Below are positions 1-11,495 of a DNA stretch of 64,000 bases, piece by piece; position 1 is the stretch's first letter; each line of letters starts with the position of its first letter. The notes beneath the pieces were generated by a model. That model did no database searches and was not told the origin of the DNA. It worked only from the letters and a program-made list of their open reading frames with translations. The stretch is taken from positions 85,626,419 to 85,690,418 of the forward strand of contig OX352761.1 in NCBI GenBank assembly GCA_947095585.1, read 5' to 3'. The DNA comes from Nephrocerus scutellatus (taxonomy: Eukaryota > Arthropoda > Insecta > Diptera > Pipunculidae). The translations under genes were made by a program, and so were the position numbers.

Positions 1-1535
1 TATTTGTTATATTATTTTTGTATATTCTTAGTTTTGTCTTTGCAGCAAATATTTTGTATAAAAGCACATAATTTTTAGATTAAATTCAACTTTGGACTGA
101 TTGATTTCGTTTTGTGGAGTATTGGTAAAAGTTCCTGTACTCGCTTCATTATCTTATTTTGTATTGGACTTAATCAGAAACTACATACATACATCAGTTT
201 TACATATTGAGTATAGGTATAGGTATAGGTATATCCGGAATAAATCTACGTTTAGTAGCGCCAAGCGTATTTATTTAAGTATCTACAGTCTTTTCAACAA
301 CTAATCAAAACCTAATCAAAACTACAATATATACAATTACAAAATACGAAAATATAACCTATTTTATTTTATTTTATTTACACTTTGACAAAGTTTGTTT
401 ATAATAATAACCGACAAATTTAAATAAATTTGCAGTTTCTATCAATCTCAAATTTGAAATAGTATTTTCATCTTCACTATTAAAAGAAAGTTCTGACTGT
501 ATAAGAGTCAGAAGACTATTGAATACTTTTCAATAGTTTGTTTTATATATAGTTTTTTTATAGTTTTCAAAACTTAGGTTATACTTAAGTAAACATAGGT
601 ATACTATAAAGTCAATAGCAATTTAATTGGATATTTTTATTAATGTAGAACAATGAAAAAAGCCCCCTATGCTTCATGTATACAAAGGTGCAATTAAAGA
701 GGAAAATCGTTGTTGAGTAAGGTCTAAAGGTTTATACATTTAAATCATCAGTTTGAAAAATGCTGTTCACATTAAAGATTCCTATATATTTGGTTTATGT
801 TTATGGGTAAAAATAAAATACGTCGAAAATATATACAGCTTATAGGTGGTTCACTCATTTATTAATGGATATGACTTGCGTTTAGTATTTATATTCAAAA
901 AACCGCAACGCCCTCCTTGGATCATTTATATACACTCACAGTTTATACAATAGAAACTCACTGACCACACAACACACGACTGGCAGCAAAATGTTTTGTC
1001 AGTGTGAAATTGTCGTTGTGTAAAGTGTTGGTCATTATAAGGATAAATTATATCTGTAGCCAGACGTACGCGTATCTTCACGCAAAATAATTCAAAATGT
1101 GCTGTCATGCGAAGCCAATACGAACTTCGCTGCGTCCACAACAAAAAATCTAATTTGCGGTTTGGCTAATAAAATATTCCGGAGCGTCCGTTGTTGTGGA
1201 CTTTGGACCTTTTAACGCATTAGTGACACCATTTGAATCTGTCACTTGCAGAAATAAATTAATTGAATCTATGTGTGGAGTATACTTATACATATGTGTA
1301 GAATTACATACAAAGCACATCTACTCGTACTGTTATCGGGAATAAAGCTGGAACTACGATTGCGTCTTTAAATAAAAGGCAGCAAAATTTGTATTCTTAT
1401 TCTTCTTATTTAGGCAGATTAAACCTTTAAAAAAAATATCACTTGGAAATGTATATTTTTCTGATTATTTAAATTTGAAGCTGTTTTTTTTTAATTTTGC
1501 CGATATTTGTGCCGATCCTATAGTTTTTTTGGTTG
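1..1535. other. AT-rich spacer, no gene recognised
   Basis: No reading frame longer than about 70 codons and none with a recognisable motif. The sequence is strongly A+T rich with short homopolymer runs and simple repeats, including a pentanucleotide ATTTT run near 360-380. I see no tRNA, promoter or splice structure that I can defend. Confidence 0.6.
212..233. repeat. Hexanucleotide microsatellite (TATAGG)n
   Basis: Three and a half copies of a TATAGG unit in a row. Simple-sequence repeat with no other content. Confidence 0.8.
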
Positions 1536-1640
1536 GCTGAGGTGGTTGATGGGTGGGGGTGGTGAGTGGTCGGCTGATCATTTGGGTGAGGTCAGTGGGA
1601 TGGAGCAGCCGAGAAACGCCGTGTACCTACTTCCGCTATT
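1536..1640. repeat. G/T-rich dispersed repeat, copy 1
   Basis: A strand-asymmetric stretch built from GGTGGTTGG / GGTCAGTGGG-type words, ending in a less repetitive tail with the words AGCCGAGAAACGCCG. The same words recur at 3,285-3,330, 5,785-5,870 (with the tail AGCCGGTAAACGCCG) and 13,627-13,735. The conserved non-repetitive tail in two copies argues for a dispersed family rather than independent simple repeats. I cannot assign it to a known element. Confidence 0.5.
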
Positions 1641-3284
1641 GCGCTAAAATTTTATCAAATGTAATGTATTAGTTTTATAACGGAACTTAATTATGTAGAG
1701 CTTACCCGTAACTCATATAAATTGTATATTAGTCATATTGTCGAAAATCTCTAGCAAAAAACCTCAACAGATTTCTCCTAAGTGCTACACTTGTTGAGTT
1801 ATTTGCAAAATCTCAAAAAACTGTCTAAGTAAACTGTCACTTCCGGCTGTTAGATTTCCGTCAAAATCATCTGGCCCCTAACAATTTATGTAAAAACCTT
1901 AAATATGAATTTTCATCCCAAAAAGTTCAGTCGTCAGGGCTGTAGAGTGGACACAGCCAGACATGCAGACATACACACATACATACAGACAGACAGAGAT
2001 TTTTTTTATTTTTGCTTTTTCTGACTCAGGAGATACTGTAATAAGTAAATCTGAGAAAATCCCGATTTCGAAAATTTTCATGATTACCTACTATACTTCC
2101 TTTTACTATGTAACAGAAAGTAAAATTAATTAGTTAAAAAACATATAATTTGGATTTATTTGCCTATCTCATTGCTAATCTAATTTATTGCACAGTGCTC
2201 GGAATGATAAAGATGATGTTATTTGCTGTATTCTATTAAGCCTTATCAATTCGGACCAAGTAGTTGTGGGCAGATGATAAAATGAATGTGACTCTTAGTA
2301 TTTTACAATTTTTGAAAAGCGCATAAATTGAAAAAAAGTGTTATCAAATCGTCGGATTTACTATTAATAATAATATTTAAAGAAGAGATTTTATATGTAT
2401 GTATATTTGTGCCGCAAAGTGGTAGCTACTCATAAGAAAGGTTTAAGTAGCTGCGAGGAGAGAATTTATCGCGAGCAGTTGTCTGTGCATAATGGAATAA
2501 AGCAATTAAGTGCATACATATAGATGTCTATGTTTTATTTATAACAACGCGTTTAATATGAAAAAAAGGCTTTTTTGTAGTTAAACAAGCAAGAACCTAC
2601 CCGGCGGCCAAAATATTGAGAATGCAGTACAAGCGAGTGGCTTAGGTTTTATTTAAATATACGATACATACACTTAAGACTTGGCATCCGCCAACGTGAC
2701 ACAACGTGATGCTTGAAAGGCAGGAAAATCCAAACAATAAGCTAAAACTTCCCTCAATTGTGAAGTCACGTACAGCACATTGTTCGCTTTTATTGTTTTT
2801 CCTCTTAGCGGCCATCAAGATGGAAGGAAAACATGCATAAACATACATGCCTTTTAACTAGCATGCGGATGTACGGGTAAATTAAAATTCTCAGAGGAAA
2901 CGAAAGAAAAAGATTGTTGTACGCTTTGGGGAGGATGTTAACTTATCCTGAATAATACAATTGCGCAATCGCAAGTGTGAGTGAAACTAAAATCCATACC
3001 TTTTTGATACTATAGCATGCGATGACATGAGAAAACATCAATATTATCGTAAAGTTTTTTATTTTCTTATTTAATTGATAAGATTATTATACATAATTGA
3101 ATAGTTGTTAACATTTCAGCACATTACAACTAGTATTTAAAACAAGTTAAAGTAAAAACACATTTTTTTCGGGGGCCTCTCTTGATGAATTCGAAATGAC
3201 CAAAAGTGTCATCTGCGACATGCAAACATAAATTTTCGTGTTTTCCATTATGCACGGACAACTGCTCCTTATATAACTTGTTCT
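1641..3284. other. AT-rich spacer, no gene recognised
   Basis: Holds only short frames. A (CATA)n/(CAGA)n microsatellite lies near 1,965-1,998. Nothing here resembles the mobile elements on either side. Confidence 0.55.
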
Positions 3285-3330
3285 CTGGATTGCTGAGGGG
3301 GGTCAGTGGGCGGTTGGTCAGTTGGGTGGG
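3285..3330. repeat. G/T-rich dispersed repeat, copy 2
   Basis: GGTCAGTGGGCGGTTGGTCA-type words abut the poly(T) that marks the 3' end of the adjacent minus-strand CR1-like element. A related G/T-rich block abuts the other end of that element (5,785-5,870), so the retroposon appears to have landed inside, or next to, a copy of this repeat. Confidence 0.5.
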
Positions 3331-3576
3331 TTTTTTTTTTTTTTTTTTTTTTTATAATGTACACACGCTAAAGGGGTTTGCACCCTTATAATGCTTAGCA
3401 CAGCGTGGGCGTTAAAAAATTAGGGAGAGGAAAAGATGAGATGTCTATGCACGCGAGTCTTAAACGACTGCAGATCGTAAAAATGCGGAAACACAGAATC
3501 AGGCAAATCATTCTATATAACAATCGTGCGGCTAAAGAAGGAATCTCTGAATTGGTTAGTACGTCCGAAGATAGGC

Positions 3577-4025
3577 TTAATAGTAGATGGGTTGGAGAAT
3601 AGGCGGGATGCATCTGGATATTTCTTTTGAACACCGCTTGTGGAAAAAGCGATAAAACAGAGACAGGCAGGAAACATTCCTACGATGTTCAAGCGATTCG
3701 ATTGTTTTCGCGATATGAACGTCACCAATAAGTTTTAACGCGCGGTTCTGAACTCTGTCTAGTAGATGCAATGTAGTCCTGGGGGCACCTGCCCAGACAA
3801 TGCAATTGTATTCGAGTTTAGGGCGAATATACGCCTTGTAAATAGTAGCCAGATCTGAAGGAGTGAAGTACATCTTGCACCGTTTTAGGAAACCTAAACA
3901 TCTCGTAGCATTTTTGGCGATGGCAAATATGTGGTCGTTCCAACGAAGCTTGTTGTTGACGCACATACCGAGAATTGAGAGCTTTTCAGTTTCTTTGATG
4001 CAAGAACCATTGATAAAGGTTGGGG
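3577..4025 (-). pseudogene. CR1-like copy 1: ORF2 C-terminal region
   Basis: C-terminal part of ORF2 after the reverse transcriptase catalytic core. It keeps the thumb-like segment with the words LRWNDHIFAIAKNATRC and KAYIRPKLEYNCIVWAGAP, which are typical of Jockey/CR1 elements just downstream of the palm. In copy 2 this region is one continuous frame that runs on into WNDLSDSLFPHF at the C terminus. In copy 1 it is split by a frameshift and by a small deletion near the distal end (a stretch present around 7,800-7,840 of copy 2 is missing near 3,590). Confidence 0.8.
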
Positions 4026-4079
4026 GTTTAAATTACGCTTAGACGACAGAAGACAGCATTGGGCTTTAGAAGCGTTAAA

Positions 4080-4535
4080 TTAAACTCTATTATGTAGTCC
4101 CCACCTTGTTATTCTGTCAAGGTCAGAATTTAACGTGCTTAACATACGTTGTTGTTCAAGTTCCACTTGTAACGAAGAGGGTCGTGCAGAAAGCGTGAAG
4201 TCATATGAAAAGCTAAGAGTACTGTTATCAGCGAAAAAATGGATTGGATTAAAGGTGGTGGATAGGAGATCATTAATGAAAACGAGAAAGAGTGTCGGAG
4301 ATAAAACAGAGCCTTGAGGAACACCGGCGTTTATGCGATGAACATTGGATTTGAATCCGTCCAATACGACCTGGATTGAACGGTCAGAAAGGTAGTTCCT
4401 AGTCCAATTGAGCAGGGTGTTATTAATTCCATAAGCATTCATTTTCGACAAAAGAGCTTGATGCCAGACTCTGTCAAATGCCTTGGAAATATCGAGTGCA
4501 ACAACTTTGCTTTCAATAAATCCGTGAATAGACTG
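4080..4535 (-). pseudogene. CR1-like copy 1: reverse transcriptase, catalytic half
   Basis: Encodes the reverse transcriptase segment ALDISKAFDRVWHQALL (the first catalytic Asp box, upstream of the ORF start) through AGVPQGSVLSP to the palm motif. The catalytic box reads FADNSTL, whereas copy 2 reads FADDSTL, so the second Asp is replaced by Asn. It is separated from the N-terminal half by a nonsense codon at about 4,539 where copy 2 has Trp. Both lesions mean this copy cannot make active enzyme. Confidence 0.85.
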
Positions 4536-4538
4536 GTT

Positions 4539-5784
4539 CTACTTTTTAGTGAGATAAGTAATCAGGTCACCTGCAGAACGTTGATTACGAAAACCATACT
4601 GCTGGTCACTAAGGATTTCACGTGATTCAAGGTATTGCATAAGCTTACGATTGATCAGGGTTTCCATGACCTTGGAGAGTATAGATGTTAGTGCAATGGG
4701 TCGGTACGAGGAAAGGGATGACGTTTCGCCTTTTTTAGGAACAGGCTGGATAAAGGCTGTTTTCCAATTCCTTGGGACGACTCCAGAAGAATAAGAGAAA
4801 TGGAAAAGTCTGCGAAGTGGTAACGCCAACGTTGAAGAACAACTCTTCAAAACTATAGCGGGAATGCCATCAGGCCCAGCAGATTTTTGAATGTTGAGAT
4901 CATTTAATACTCTTGCCACTTGACGAGTACGGAAGTAAATCTGTCCCATAGAGGATTCAACTCTTACAAGTACAGGCGGCGACAACGTGCTATCTGGCAG
5001 CGTAGAGCTAGCTGCGAAGTGTGAAGCAAGCAGATTGGTCTTGTCTTTTGAGTTGACAGTTGGAATGTCATTGTGAATGAGCGTTGGAATTGAAGACGAG
5101 GCAGTATTTTTAATTCGTTTCACGAATGACCAAACATTTTTACTTTCTTTGGGACATTGAAGTATTTTTTGTCTCAATTTTTGGTTATAATAGTCGAATT
5201 TGGCGCGTTTAAGGAAGGCATTGCAATCATTTCTGACTCGTCTAAATTTGGTTCGGTTTTCCACAGTGGGGTATTTTTTATATAACCGAAAGCATACCTC
5301 ACGGTTCCTAGTAGCCTCTTTGCAGCTTAAATCATACCAAGCATTTTCCTTCGGTTTGATACACTTTGTCCTGGAAGGGATAAATTGTCTCATACCCTCG
5401 AGGATTATGTTAGTGATCGTATCAGAAGTGGCATCCACACCACTATTGGCGTTAAGTGGCCAGTTATAGCTTTTAAAAAAATTATTGAGGCCATCCCAGT
5501 TGGCTTTCTCGTGTAGCCATACTTTTCTTTTAGGAGTTTTCTCTTTAACTGTGTGGTTTGACAACGAGAAATTGGCTGATACTACACAATGGTCTGAAGA
5601 GCCTAGAGGTGATAATACACTGACGGTGTATTTGTTAGGAAGATAAGTAAGAAACAAGTCAAGGGTATTAGCGTTATGACTTACAATGTCTGGAATTCGA
5701 GTGGGCTCATTCACAAGCTGAGTGAGATGGTTAAAATCAGCAAATAACTCAACATCCTTTCCTTGCTGTGTTGTTAAGCCTGAA
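4539..5784 (-). pseudogene. CR1-like copy 1: endonuclease C-terminus and reverse transcriptase N-half
   Basis: About 400 codons. The first part is the end of an apurinic-type endonuclease, with SSDHCVV (the SDH catalytic motif). A basic linker of about 150 residues follows (NAWYDLSCKEATR, KNVWSFVKR), then the start of the reverse transcriptase (SAGPDGIPA, WKTAFIQPVPKKG, YRPIALTSILSKVME, QYGFRNQRS). The annotated Met is not a true start: the frame stays open upstream to 5,784, where the element is truncated. The frame stops where copy 2 has Trp. Confidence 0.88.
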
Positions 5785-5870
5785 TGGAATGGTTAGTGGG
5801 TGGATGGTTAGTAGGTGGGTGGTTAGTTGGGTGGTGGTCATTCGGATGGGGGAGCCGGTAAACGCCGGGT
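5785..5870. repeat. G/T-rich dispersed repeat, copy 3
   Basis: GGTTAGTGGGTGGATGGTTA-type words followed by the tail AGCCGGTAAACGCCGGGTA, closely resembling the tail of the copy at 1,536-1,640. It directly abuts the truncated 5' end of the CR1-like element. Confidence 0.5.
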
Positions 5871-6337
5871 ATTTTCACTATATAGAAATACTTTAATATA
5901 TATTTTTTATAAATTTATCAATAAGATAGCCAAACTGGATGACATCAGCTCGAAATCTGGACCGGTGGAGAGATTTTTTGCGGAAGACCAGACCAAACAA
6001 GACGATGATTAATTAGATAGGGAAACGTATCTTCAACCATTAAATCTTAATTGCATAAATCGTGATATTTAATATGCTTCAGTGTTCGGGTCTGTCCAGT
6101 GCCTTCCTGTACTGTCCACTGAATCTTCCTGCTTCTAGTCTACGTTAAATTATGTCGTTATTTGTTTGGGATGTACAACCACATAGCTTAGGAGTGGGTT
6201 CGCATACTGTGTATCAAAATGGATAAGACTAATAATAACTACATTTTTATACTTTATTGAATACTTTTATTAATATTACAAGTATTTTTTTCAATACAAT
6301 TTTTTTAATATAATACACAAAAATATTTCTTAATTTT
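5871..6337. other. AT-rich spacer, no gene recognised
   Basis: Short frames only. No motif or repeat recognised. Confidence 0.5.
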
Positions 6338-6725
6338 TTAAATTCTCTATATTAACTTCGCGTGCCCGTGGCTGGCACACTTTTTTTAACAGTTTTGGTG
6401 TGCCCGTATAAATTTTTTAAAAATCAACCCGATTTTCTTCAAATTTCACACACATGTGTATCTCAGATGGACAATACTTTTTGTAAAATTTTCGGAATAT
6501 CGGAATGATCGGGCCCTGTGGGGTTCCCATATAATATTTTTAAAAATAACCCCGATTTTCTTTAAATTTTAAACACATGTGTATCTCTGATGACAACAGT
6601 TTTTGTAAAAATTTTGAAGTGAAGGGGCTCTGATATTAATATTTTCCAAATTAATCCGGTTCAAACTTTGCACACATATGTATCTCCTATTAGACAATTT
6701 ACATGAAAAAACATTAAAAAAATAT
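6338..6725 (+). mobile_element. Helentron-type (HINE/DINE-1-like) repeat, copy A
   Basis: Starts with the family 5' end TAAATTCTCTATATTAACTT and the GTGCCCGTGGC head, then about three degenerate monomers of roughly 120 bp. Each monomer holds CCGATTTTCTTCAAATTT, a CACATGTGTATCTCC-like core and a GATCGGGC word. It ends with TTAGACAATTTACATGAAAAA, a near match to the 3' subterminal inverted repeat and hairpin start of the full-length copy at 57,199-58,094. Non-coding and non-autonomous. Confidence 0.7.
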
Positions 6726-7550
6726 TACCATATCCTTAAAAATTAGGAATAACTCGAGTGTGATTTATGAATATTGGGCTCAAAAGATCTTGTGTTAATT
6801 TGGACTACAAACAACAACAAAATAAAAGTTATTCTTGATAGTAATTTTAATTTAAGTACAAAAAGTTTTATAAAAAACTTATCCCGGTAAAACAGTATCT
6901 AACTGTTCTTTTGTAAATTAATCAACTCGAGTTGCGAATAAACTAATGCATTTTGTAATAAATATAATTAATGTAGATAATAGAAATTTTTTAATTTATC
7001 TCGCGACAATCTTTTAGTTCAGCAAATCAACATTGATAAAATGATCTGATTTGTTTAGTTCGATAACTTTTAACTTATCATTGTTAATACCACTTATTCG
7101 TACTGAGTTCACACAGCTGACTATGGCAATTTCCCGCAATTAAATCACGTTATATATTTATTTTCTCCATTTAAGTATATTTAAATAAAAGCTTGTTTTG
7201 AAAGAATTATTTTTTCCTTATTTATTTTCTTATTTTAGTTATACATCTATTATGTTGCTTTTCTTGTACTAAATCGATGGAGTTTATTATATTTTGCTAT
7301 ATAAAATGCTATGGCTTTATTTGAACCGCAAGGCTAAATATCAATGTGTCCTTGCTAGAGCTTTAATAGAGTCGGACTGTAATTGTAAATCCATCTTTTT
7401 TCCGATCGTCCTTAGCAAATCAACAAATCGTGCCCCCGTTAAGAATAAAATCATCAGAAGAGTGCGCCATAATCCTAGTGTTATTAGATTTCTGCCTTGG
7501 CTATCCAAACCGACACTTGAGTAAGTCTTTATTTTTGAAACAAATCTGTG
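6726..7550. other. AT-rich spacer
   Basis: Mostly A+T with no recognised gene. One open frame (7,294-7,524) is listed separately because it ends at a sequence resembling a splice donor. Confidence 0.5.
7294..7524 (+). other. Orphan 76-codon open frame, unrecognised
   Basis: A 76-residue frame with basic composition, ending PWLSKPTLE at a stop codon that overlaps the sequence CTTGAGTAAGTC, which contains the insect donor consensus GTAAGT. I do not recognise the protein. It could be a host or transposon exon, or chance in AT-rich DNA. No acceptor site stands out clearly upstream, and no partner exon is visible. Confidence 0.15.
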
Positions 7551-7630
7551 TTTTTTTTTTTTTTATAATGTACACACGCTAAAGGGGTTTGCACCCTTAT
7601 AATGCTTAGCACAGCGTGGGCGTAAGGAAA

Positions 7631-8302
7631 TCAGGGAGAGGAAAAGATGAGATGTCTATGCACGCGTGTCTTAAACGACTGCAGATCATAAAAATGTGGA
7701 AACAAAGAATCAGACAAATCATTCCATATAACTATCGTGCGGCTAAAGAAGGAATCTCTGAATTGGTTAGTACGTCCGAAGATAGGCTTAATGGTGGACC
7801 CATGAGCTCGAGTTGAGGCACGGGTATTAAGGATGGGTTGGAGAATGGGCGGGATGCATCTGGATATTTCTTTTGAACACCGCTTGTGGAAAAAGCGATA
7901 AAACAGTGACAGGCAGGAAACATTCCTACGATGTTCAAGCGATTCGATTGTTTTCGCGATATGTACGTCACCAATAAGTTTTAACGCGCGGTTCTGAACT
8001 CTGTCTAGTAGATGCAATGTGGTCTTGGGAGCACCTGCCCAGACAATGCAGTTGTATTCAAGTTTAGGGCGAATATACGCCTTGTAAATAGTAGCCAGAT
8101 CTGAAATCTGAGTGAAGTACATCTTGCACCGTTTTAGGAAACCTAAGCATCTCGTAGCATTTTTGGCGATGGCAAATATGTGGTCATTCCAACGAAGCTT
8201 GTTGTTGACACATATACCGAGAATTGAGAGTTTTTCAGTTTCTTTGATGCAAGATCCATTCATTGTTAAAGTTTGGGGGTTTAAATTACGCTTAGACGAC
8301 AA
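7631..8302 (-). pseudogene. CR1-like copy 2: ORF2 C-terminal region
   Basis: A 223-codon frame covering the post-palm region to the C terminus: LNPQTLTMNGSCIKETEK, LRWNDHIFAIAKNATRC, YIRPKLEYNCIVWAGAP, HRRNVSCLSLFYRFFH and the terminal WNDLSDSLFPHFYDL tail. This is the best preserved version of this region in the window. It is out of frame with the upstream reverse transcriptase because of the deletion near 8,300-8,335. Confidence 0.85.
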
Positions 8303-8784
8303 AAGACAGCATTGAGTTTTTGAGTTTTTGTTGTGCTGTCAAGGTCAGAATTTAACGTGCTTAACATACGTTGTTGTTCAAGTTCCACTTGTGCCGAAGA
8401 GGGGCGCGCAGAAAGCGAGAAGTCATATGAAAAGCTAAGAGTACTGTCGTCAGCAAAGGAATGTATTGGATTAGAGGTGGTGGATAGGATATCATTAATG
8501 AAAATCAGAAAGAGTGTCGGAGATAAAACAGAGCCTTGAGGAACACCGGCGTTTATGCGGTGGACATTGGATTTGAATCCGTCCAATACGACCTGGATTG
8601 AACGGTCCGAAAGGTAGTTCCTAGTCCAATCGAGCAGGGTGTTGTTAATTCCATAAGCAGTCATTTTCGCCAAAAGAGCTTGATGCCAGACTCTGTCAAA
8701 TGCCTTGGAAATATCGAGTGCAACGACTTTACTTTCACCAAATTTGTGAATAGACTGGTTCCATTTTTCAGTGAGATAAGCCAT
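8281..8784 (-). pseudogene. CR1-like copy 2: reverse transcriptase catalytic part
   Basis: Contains ALDISKAFDRVWHQ (first catalytic Asp), INAGVPQGSVLSP and FADDSTL (paired catalytic Asp), all intact. The upstream join at about 8,797 removes the segment corresponding to TSILSKVMETLINR through QYGFRNQRS in copy 1. Confidence 0.85.
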
Positions 8785-9440
8785 CAGGTCACCTGTAGCG
8801 CAATGGGTCGGTATGTGGAAAGAGATGACGTTTCGCCTTTTTTAGGAACAGGCTGGATAAAGGCTGTTTTCCAATTCCTTGGGACGACTCCAGAAGAATA
8901 AGAAAAATGTAAAAGTCTGCGCAGCGGTAATGCCAACGTTGAAGAACACCTCTTCAAAACTAAAGCGGGAATGCCATCAGGCCCAGCAGATTTATGAATG
9001 TTGAGATCATTTAATACTCTAGCCACTTGACGAGTACGAAAGTAAATCTGTCCCATAGAGGATTCAACTCTTTTAAGTACAGGCGGCGACAACGCGCCTT
9101 ACTTCTGGCAGCGTAGAGCGAGCTGCGAAATATGAAGCAAGCAGATTGGCCTTGTCTATAGAGCTGACAGTTTGAACGTCATTGTGAATAAGCGTTGGAA
9201 TTGAAGACGAGGCAGTATTTTTAAGTCGTTTCACGAATGACCAAAAATTTTTACTTCCTTTGGGACATTGAAGTGTTTTTTGTCTCAGTTTTTGGTCATA
9301 TTCGAATTTGGCGCGTTTAAGGTAGGCATTGCAATCATTTCTGACTCGTCTAAATTTGGTTCGGATTTCCACAGTGGGGTTTTTTTACATAACCGAAAGC
9401 ATACCTCACGGTTCCTAGTAACCTCTTTGCAGCTTAAGTC
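8784..9440 (-). pseudogene. CR1-like copy 2: linker and reverse transcriptase N-part
   Basis: Two overlapping frames (8,784-9,092 and 9,073-9,372) that together match residues in copy 1 from KFRRVRNDCNA to YRPIAL. A frameshift near 9,095-9,100, where copy 1 reads STLPDSTLSPPVL, separates them. The homology to copy 1 stops at 9,440. Confidence 0.82.
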
Positions 9441-9756
9441 GTTATATCTGACACTTATTTACCACTTCGTACATTACAGATCTTTCAGGCGGTATTTCAC
9501 AACAACAAACTTTATCAAGCAGGCGTAAGCCTTCTTCTGTATTAAATTTATTTTTTTTAATTATGGTGGGGGTAATTGCCCCCATTTATTCGACTTATTA
9601 CAAGCTAAAACCTTAAGATAACATGATTGAAAACTTAAAACTAAGACTTAAAGCTAACATATAAAGCTAGGGGTGATGGCGGAGGAGATCAAGTCAATCA
9701 ATCGGTGTGTCGGTAGATAGAAGAAAGGCGGGCATCGTAGATTACGAGGGTTAGTA

Positions 9757-10413
9757 TTAAAGAAAATTGAGTTGTATAGAGACGCGCAAGAGGAGACGAT
9801 GTATGAAAAGAATGTCAGCTATATCTCTGCGTTCTTCTAGGGCTTTCCAGTTTATGAGGTTGGGGCGGTCTTGGTAGGGAGGCAGTATGAGATGATTGTC
9901 CCAAGGTAGACCTCGAAGAGCAAATCGGAGAAATCTATCTTGGATACTCTCGATTCTGGACACATGAACTTGATGATATGGGGACCACGCCTGACTAGCG
10001 TACTCGAGAAGAGGACGGACAAATGTGATGTAGAGGGATCTGGTCACGTAAGGGTTGGACAATTCTTTGGACCACCGTTTGACAAAGCCAAGTGATGAGT
10101 TGGCTTTAAGAATTAGTTCATCAATATGAAAACGGAAGTTTAGTTCCGAGTCGCACTTACGTGATAGGGTAATAGACTGGCATTTGGAGATATTGAGATC
10201 TAAGCAATTTTTAAGGCACCAGGTCGAAAAATTTTCTAGGTCTTGTTGAAGGAGATAGGAGTCTTGTGGTGAAGAAATGGGGTTGAAAAATTTGGTATCG
10301 TTAGCGTCAATTGAGAGGGTGGAATGTTTGATGACGCTATCAAGATCATTTATAGTTAGGATGAAGAGAAGGGCGCCTAGATGGCTGCCTTGTGAGACTC
10401 CAGAGGTTGCCAA
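9757..10413 (-). pseudogene. Jockey-type ORF2: reverse transcriptase C-half and tail
   Basis: Begins at SGVSQGSHLGALLFILTINDL, runs through the palm and ends in the tail with LEYASQAWSPYHQVHVSRI, DRFLRFALRGLPWDN and NWKALEERRDIADILFIHRLL. The usual FADD catalytic box is replaced by DAND, so the first Asp of the pair is Asn. About 160 residues of tail follow. The region upstream (10,414-10,800) still encodes recognisable reverse transcriptase but is broken by frameshifts. Confidence 0.8.
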
Positions 10414-11107
10414 AAATGTGGACGATAAGACGGACCTGAAGCGAACACTATAAAGACGGTTTTCCAGATTTTACAATATGGGTTCAAAGTCAAGGGAAGA
10501 CAATTTAAAGAGGATTAGTTAATGAGATATTTTATCAAAAGCCTTACTGAAATCAGTTGCAACAACTCCGACTTCGTTGCCACTCTCTAAGGCTGAAAGG
10601 GTGGAGAAGATGAATCTAACAAGATTAGTGGTTGTTGATATACCTTTAAGAAAGCCATGTTGGCTGGGAGAAAAAGAGATTTGCAGTGGAAGCTTAAGGC
10701 TTCGTATAAAATGCTTTCGAAGAGTTTTGGTGTATGGGAAAGTTTAGCAATGGGACGATAATTAGTTACATAATTCTTTGATCCTTTTTTGTTTATCGGG
10801 GTTATGAAAGAGGTCTTCCAGATCTGAGGAAACTCTTCTTGTGAAAGGGATAGGCAAAAGAGGTAAGACAGTGGAAGGGAGATGTTGGAAGAACATTTTT
10901 TAAGAAATAAAGCGGGAAGGCCATCTGGGCCGGGTGAGTATTCATCATTAAGTTTTTGTTAATTATTTTTGATAACAGTAGGGTCAACAGATTTAGAGAG
11001 AAAGGGGCTATTGGAGAAGTTAAGTAGGTAATTGAAATAGGAGGTGTCCGGTACGAAGGAGTTATCAGCGAAAGATTTTTTGAAAAAGGTAGCAAAAAAG
11101 TTGGCAA
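10414..11107 (-). pseudogene. Jockey-type ORF2: reverse transcriptase fingers and palm, multiply shifted
   Basis: Across three frames one can follow SPGPDGLPALFLKKC, IWKTSFITPINKKG, NYRPIAKLS and a degraded catalytic-Asp region. Each segment is open for only a few dozen codons before a shift. Identified by continuity with the frames on both sides. Confidence 0.65.
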
Positions 11108-11495
11108 TGGTATGTGGATCGGTTGATGATGTATTTTTGTAAGAGAGTGATGGAGGGTAGCCGTCAGACTTCCTTTTATAGTTGACGAATTTAAAAAAAG
11201 GCTTAGGGTCGCTTATGAGTTTGGCTTGTGCATTATTGAGGTAGCGCTGGTAGAGAGAGTTATAAAGCTGGGCGATTATACCAAGGTGGAGATGTAGATG
11301 ATTAAATAATCCTTTGTAAAAAGTGGAGATGGCATAATTTAAAGATAGATGGTCAAACCTAAAGGAATACCTGCTAAGATAGTCATTAAAGTTGGGGAAA
11401 TTAGCTTTATGAAAATCGTAAGAAGTGAGAACTATGGGATGAGGTGACTGTGTTGTGGAAAAAAGAAAGAAGAAGAGGGAGTTGAAAATTATCAA
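10959..11495 (-). pseudogene. Jockey-type ORF2: linker between endonuclease and reverse transcriptase
   Basis: A 178-codon frame holding the variable linker with LYNSLYQRYLNNAQAKLISDPKPFF and FVNYKRKSDGYP, the typical region just ahead of the reverse transcriptase. Its own sequence has no catalytic motif; the assignment rests on position and on the KFVNYKR-type word seen in Jockey elements. Confidence 0.65.

Larger units (their letters stand above)
3331..5784 (-). mobile_element. CR1-like non-LTR retrotransposon, copy 1 (5'-truncated)
   Basis: A 2.45-kb minus-strand retroposon whose 3' end is a 23-bp poly(T) on the plus strand (3,331-3,353), preceded in element sense by a short 3' UTR. ORF2 is kept from inside the endonuclease domain through reverse transcriptase to the C-terminal tail; the open frame ends abruptly at about 5,784, as expected of 5' truncation during target-primed reverse transcription. 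Reverse transcriptase carries SAGPDGIPA and AGVPQGSVLSP. Nearly the same sequence occurs at 7,551-9,440 and, much older, at 61,325-62,115. The clade is placed in the Jockey superfamily near CR1/Rex1 from motif style only. Confidence 0.85.
7551..9440 (-). mobile_element. CR1-like non-LTR retrotransposon, copy 2 (5'-truncated)
   Basis: Second copy of the family at 3,331-5,784, same strand, with its own poly(T) (7,551-7,564) and the same 3' UTR. It is truncated earlier in ORF2, ending at 9,440 within the linker between endonuclease and reverse transcriptase. Compared with copy 1 it keeps the intact FADDSTL catalytic motif, but has lost about 40-50 codons of the reverse transcriptase fingers around 8,797-8,803 and has a small deletion near 8,300-8,335. 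The lesions differ from copy 1, so the two are independent insertions rather than a duplication. Confidence 0.88.
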
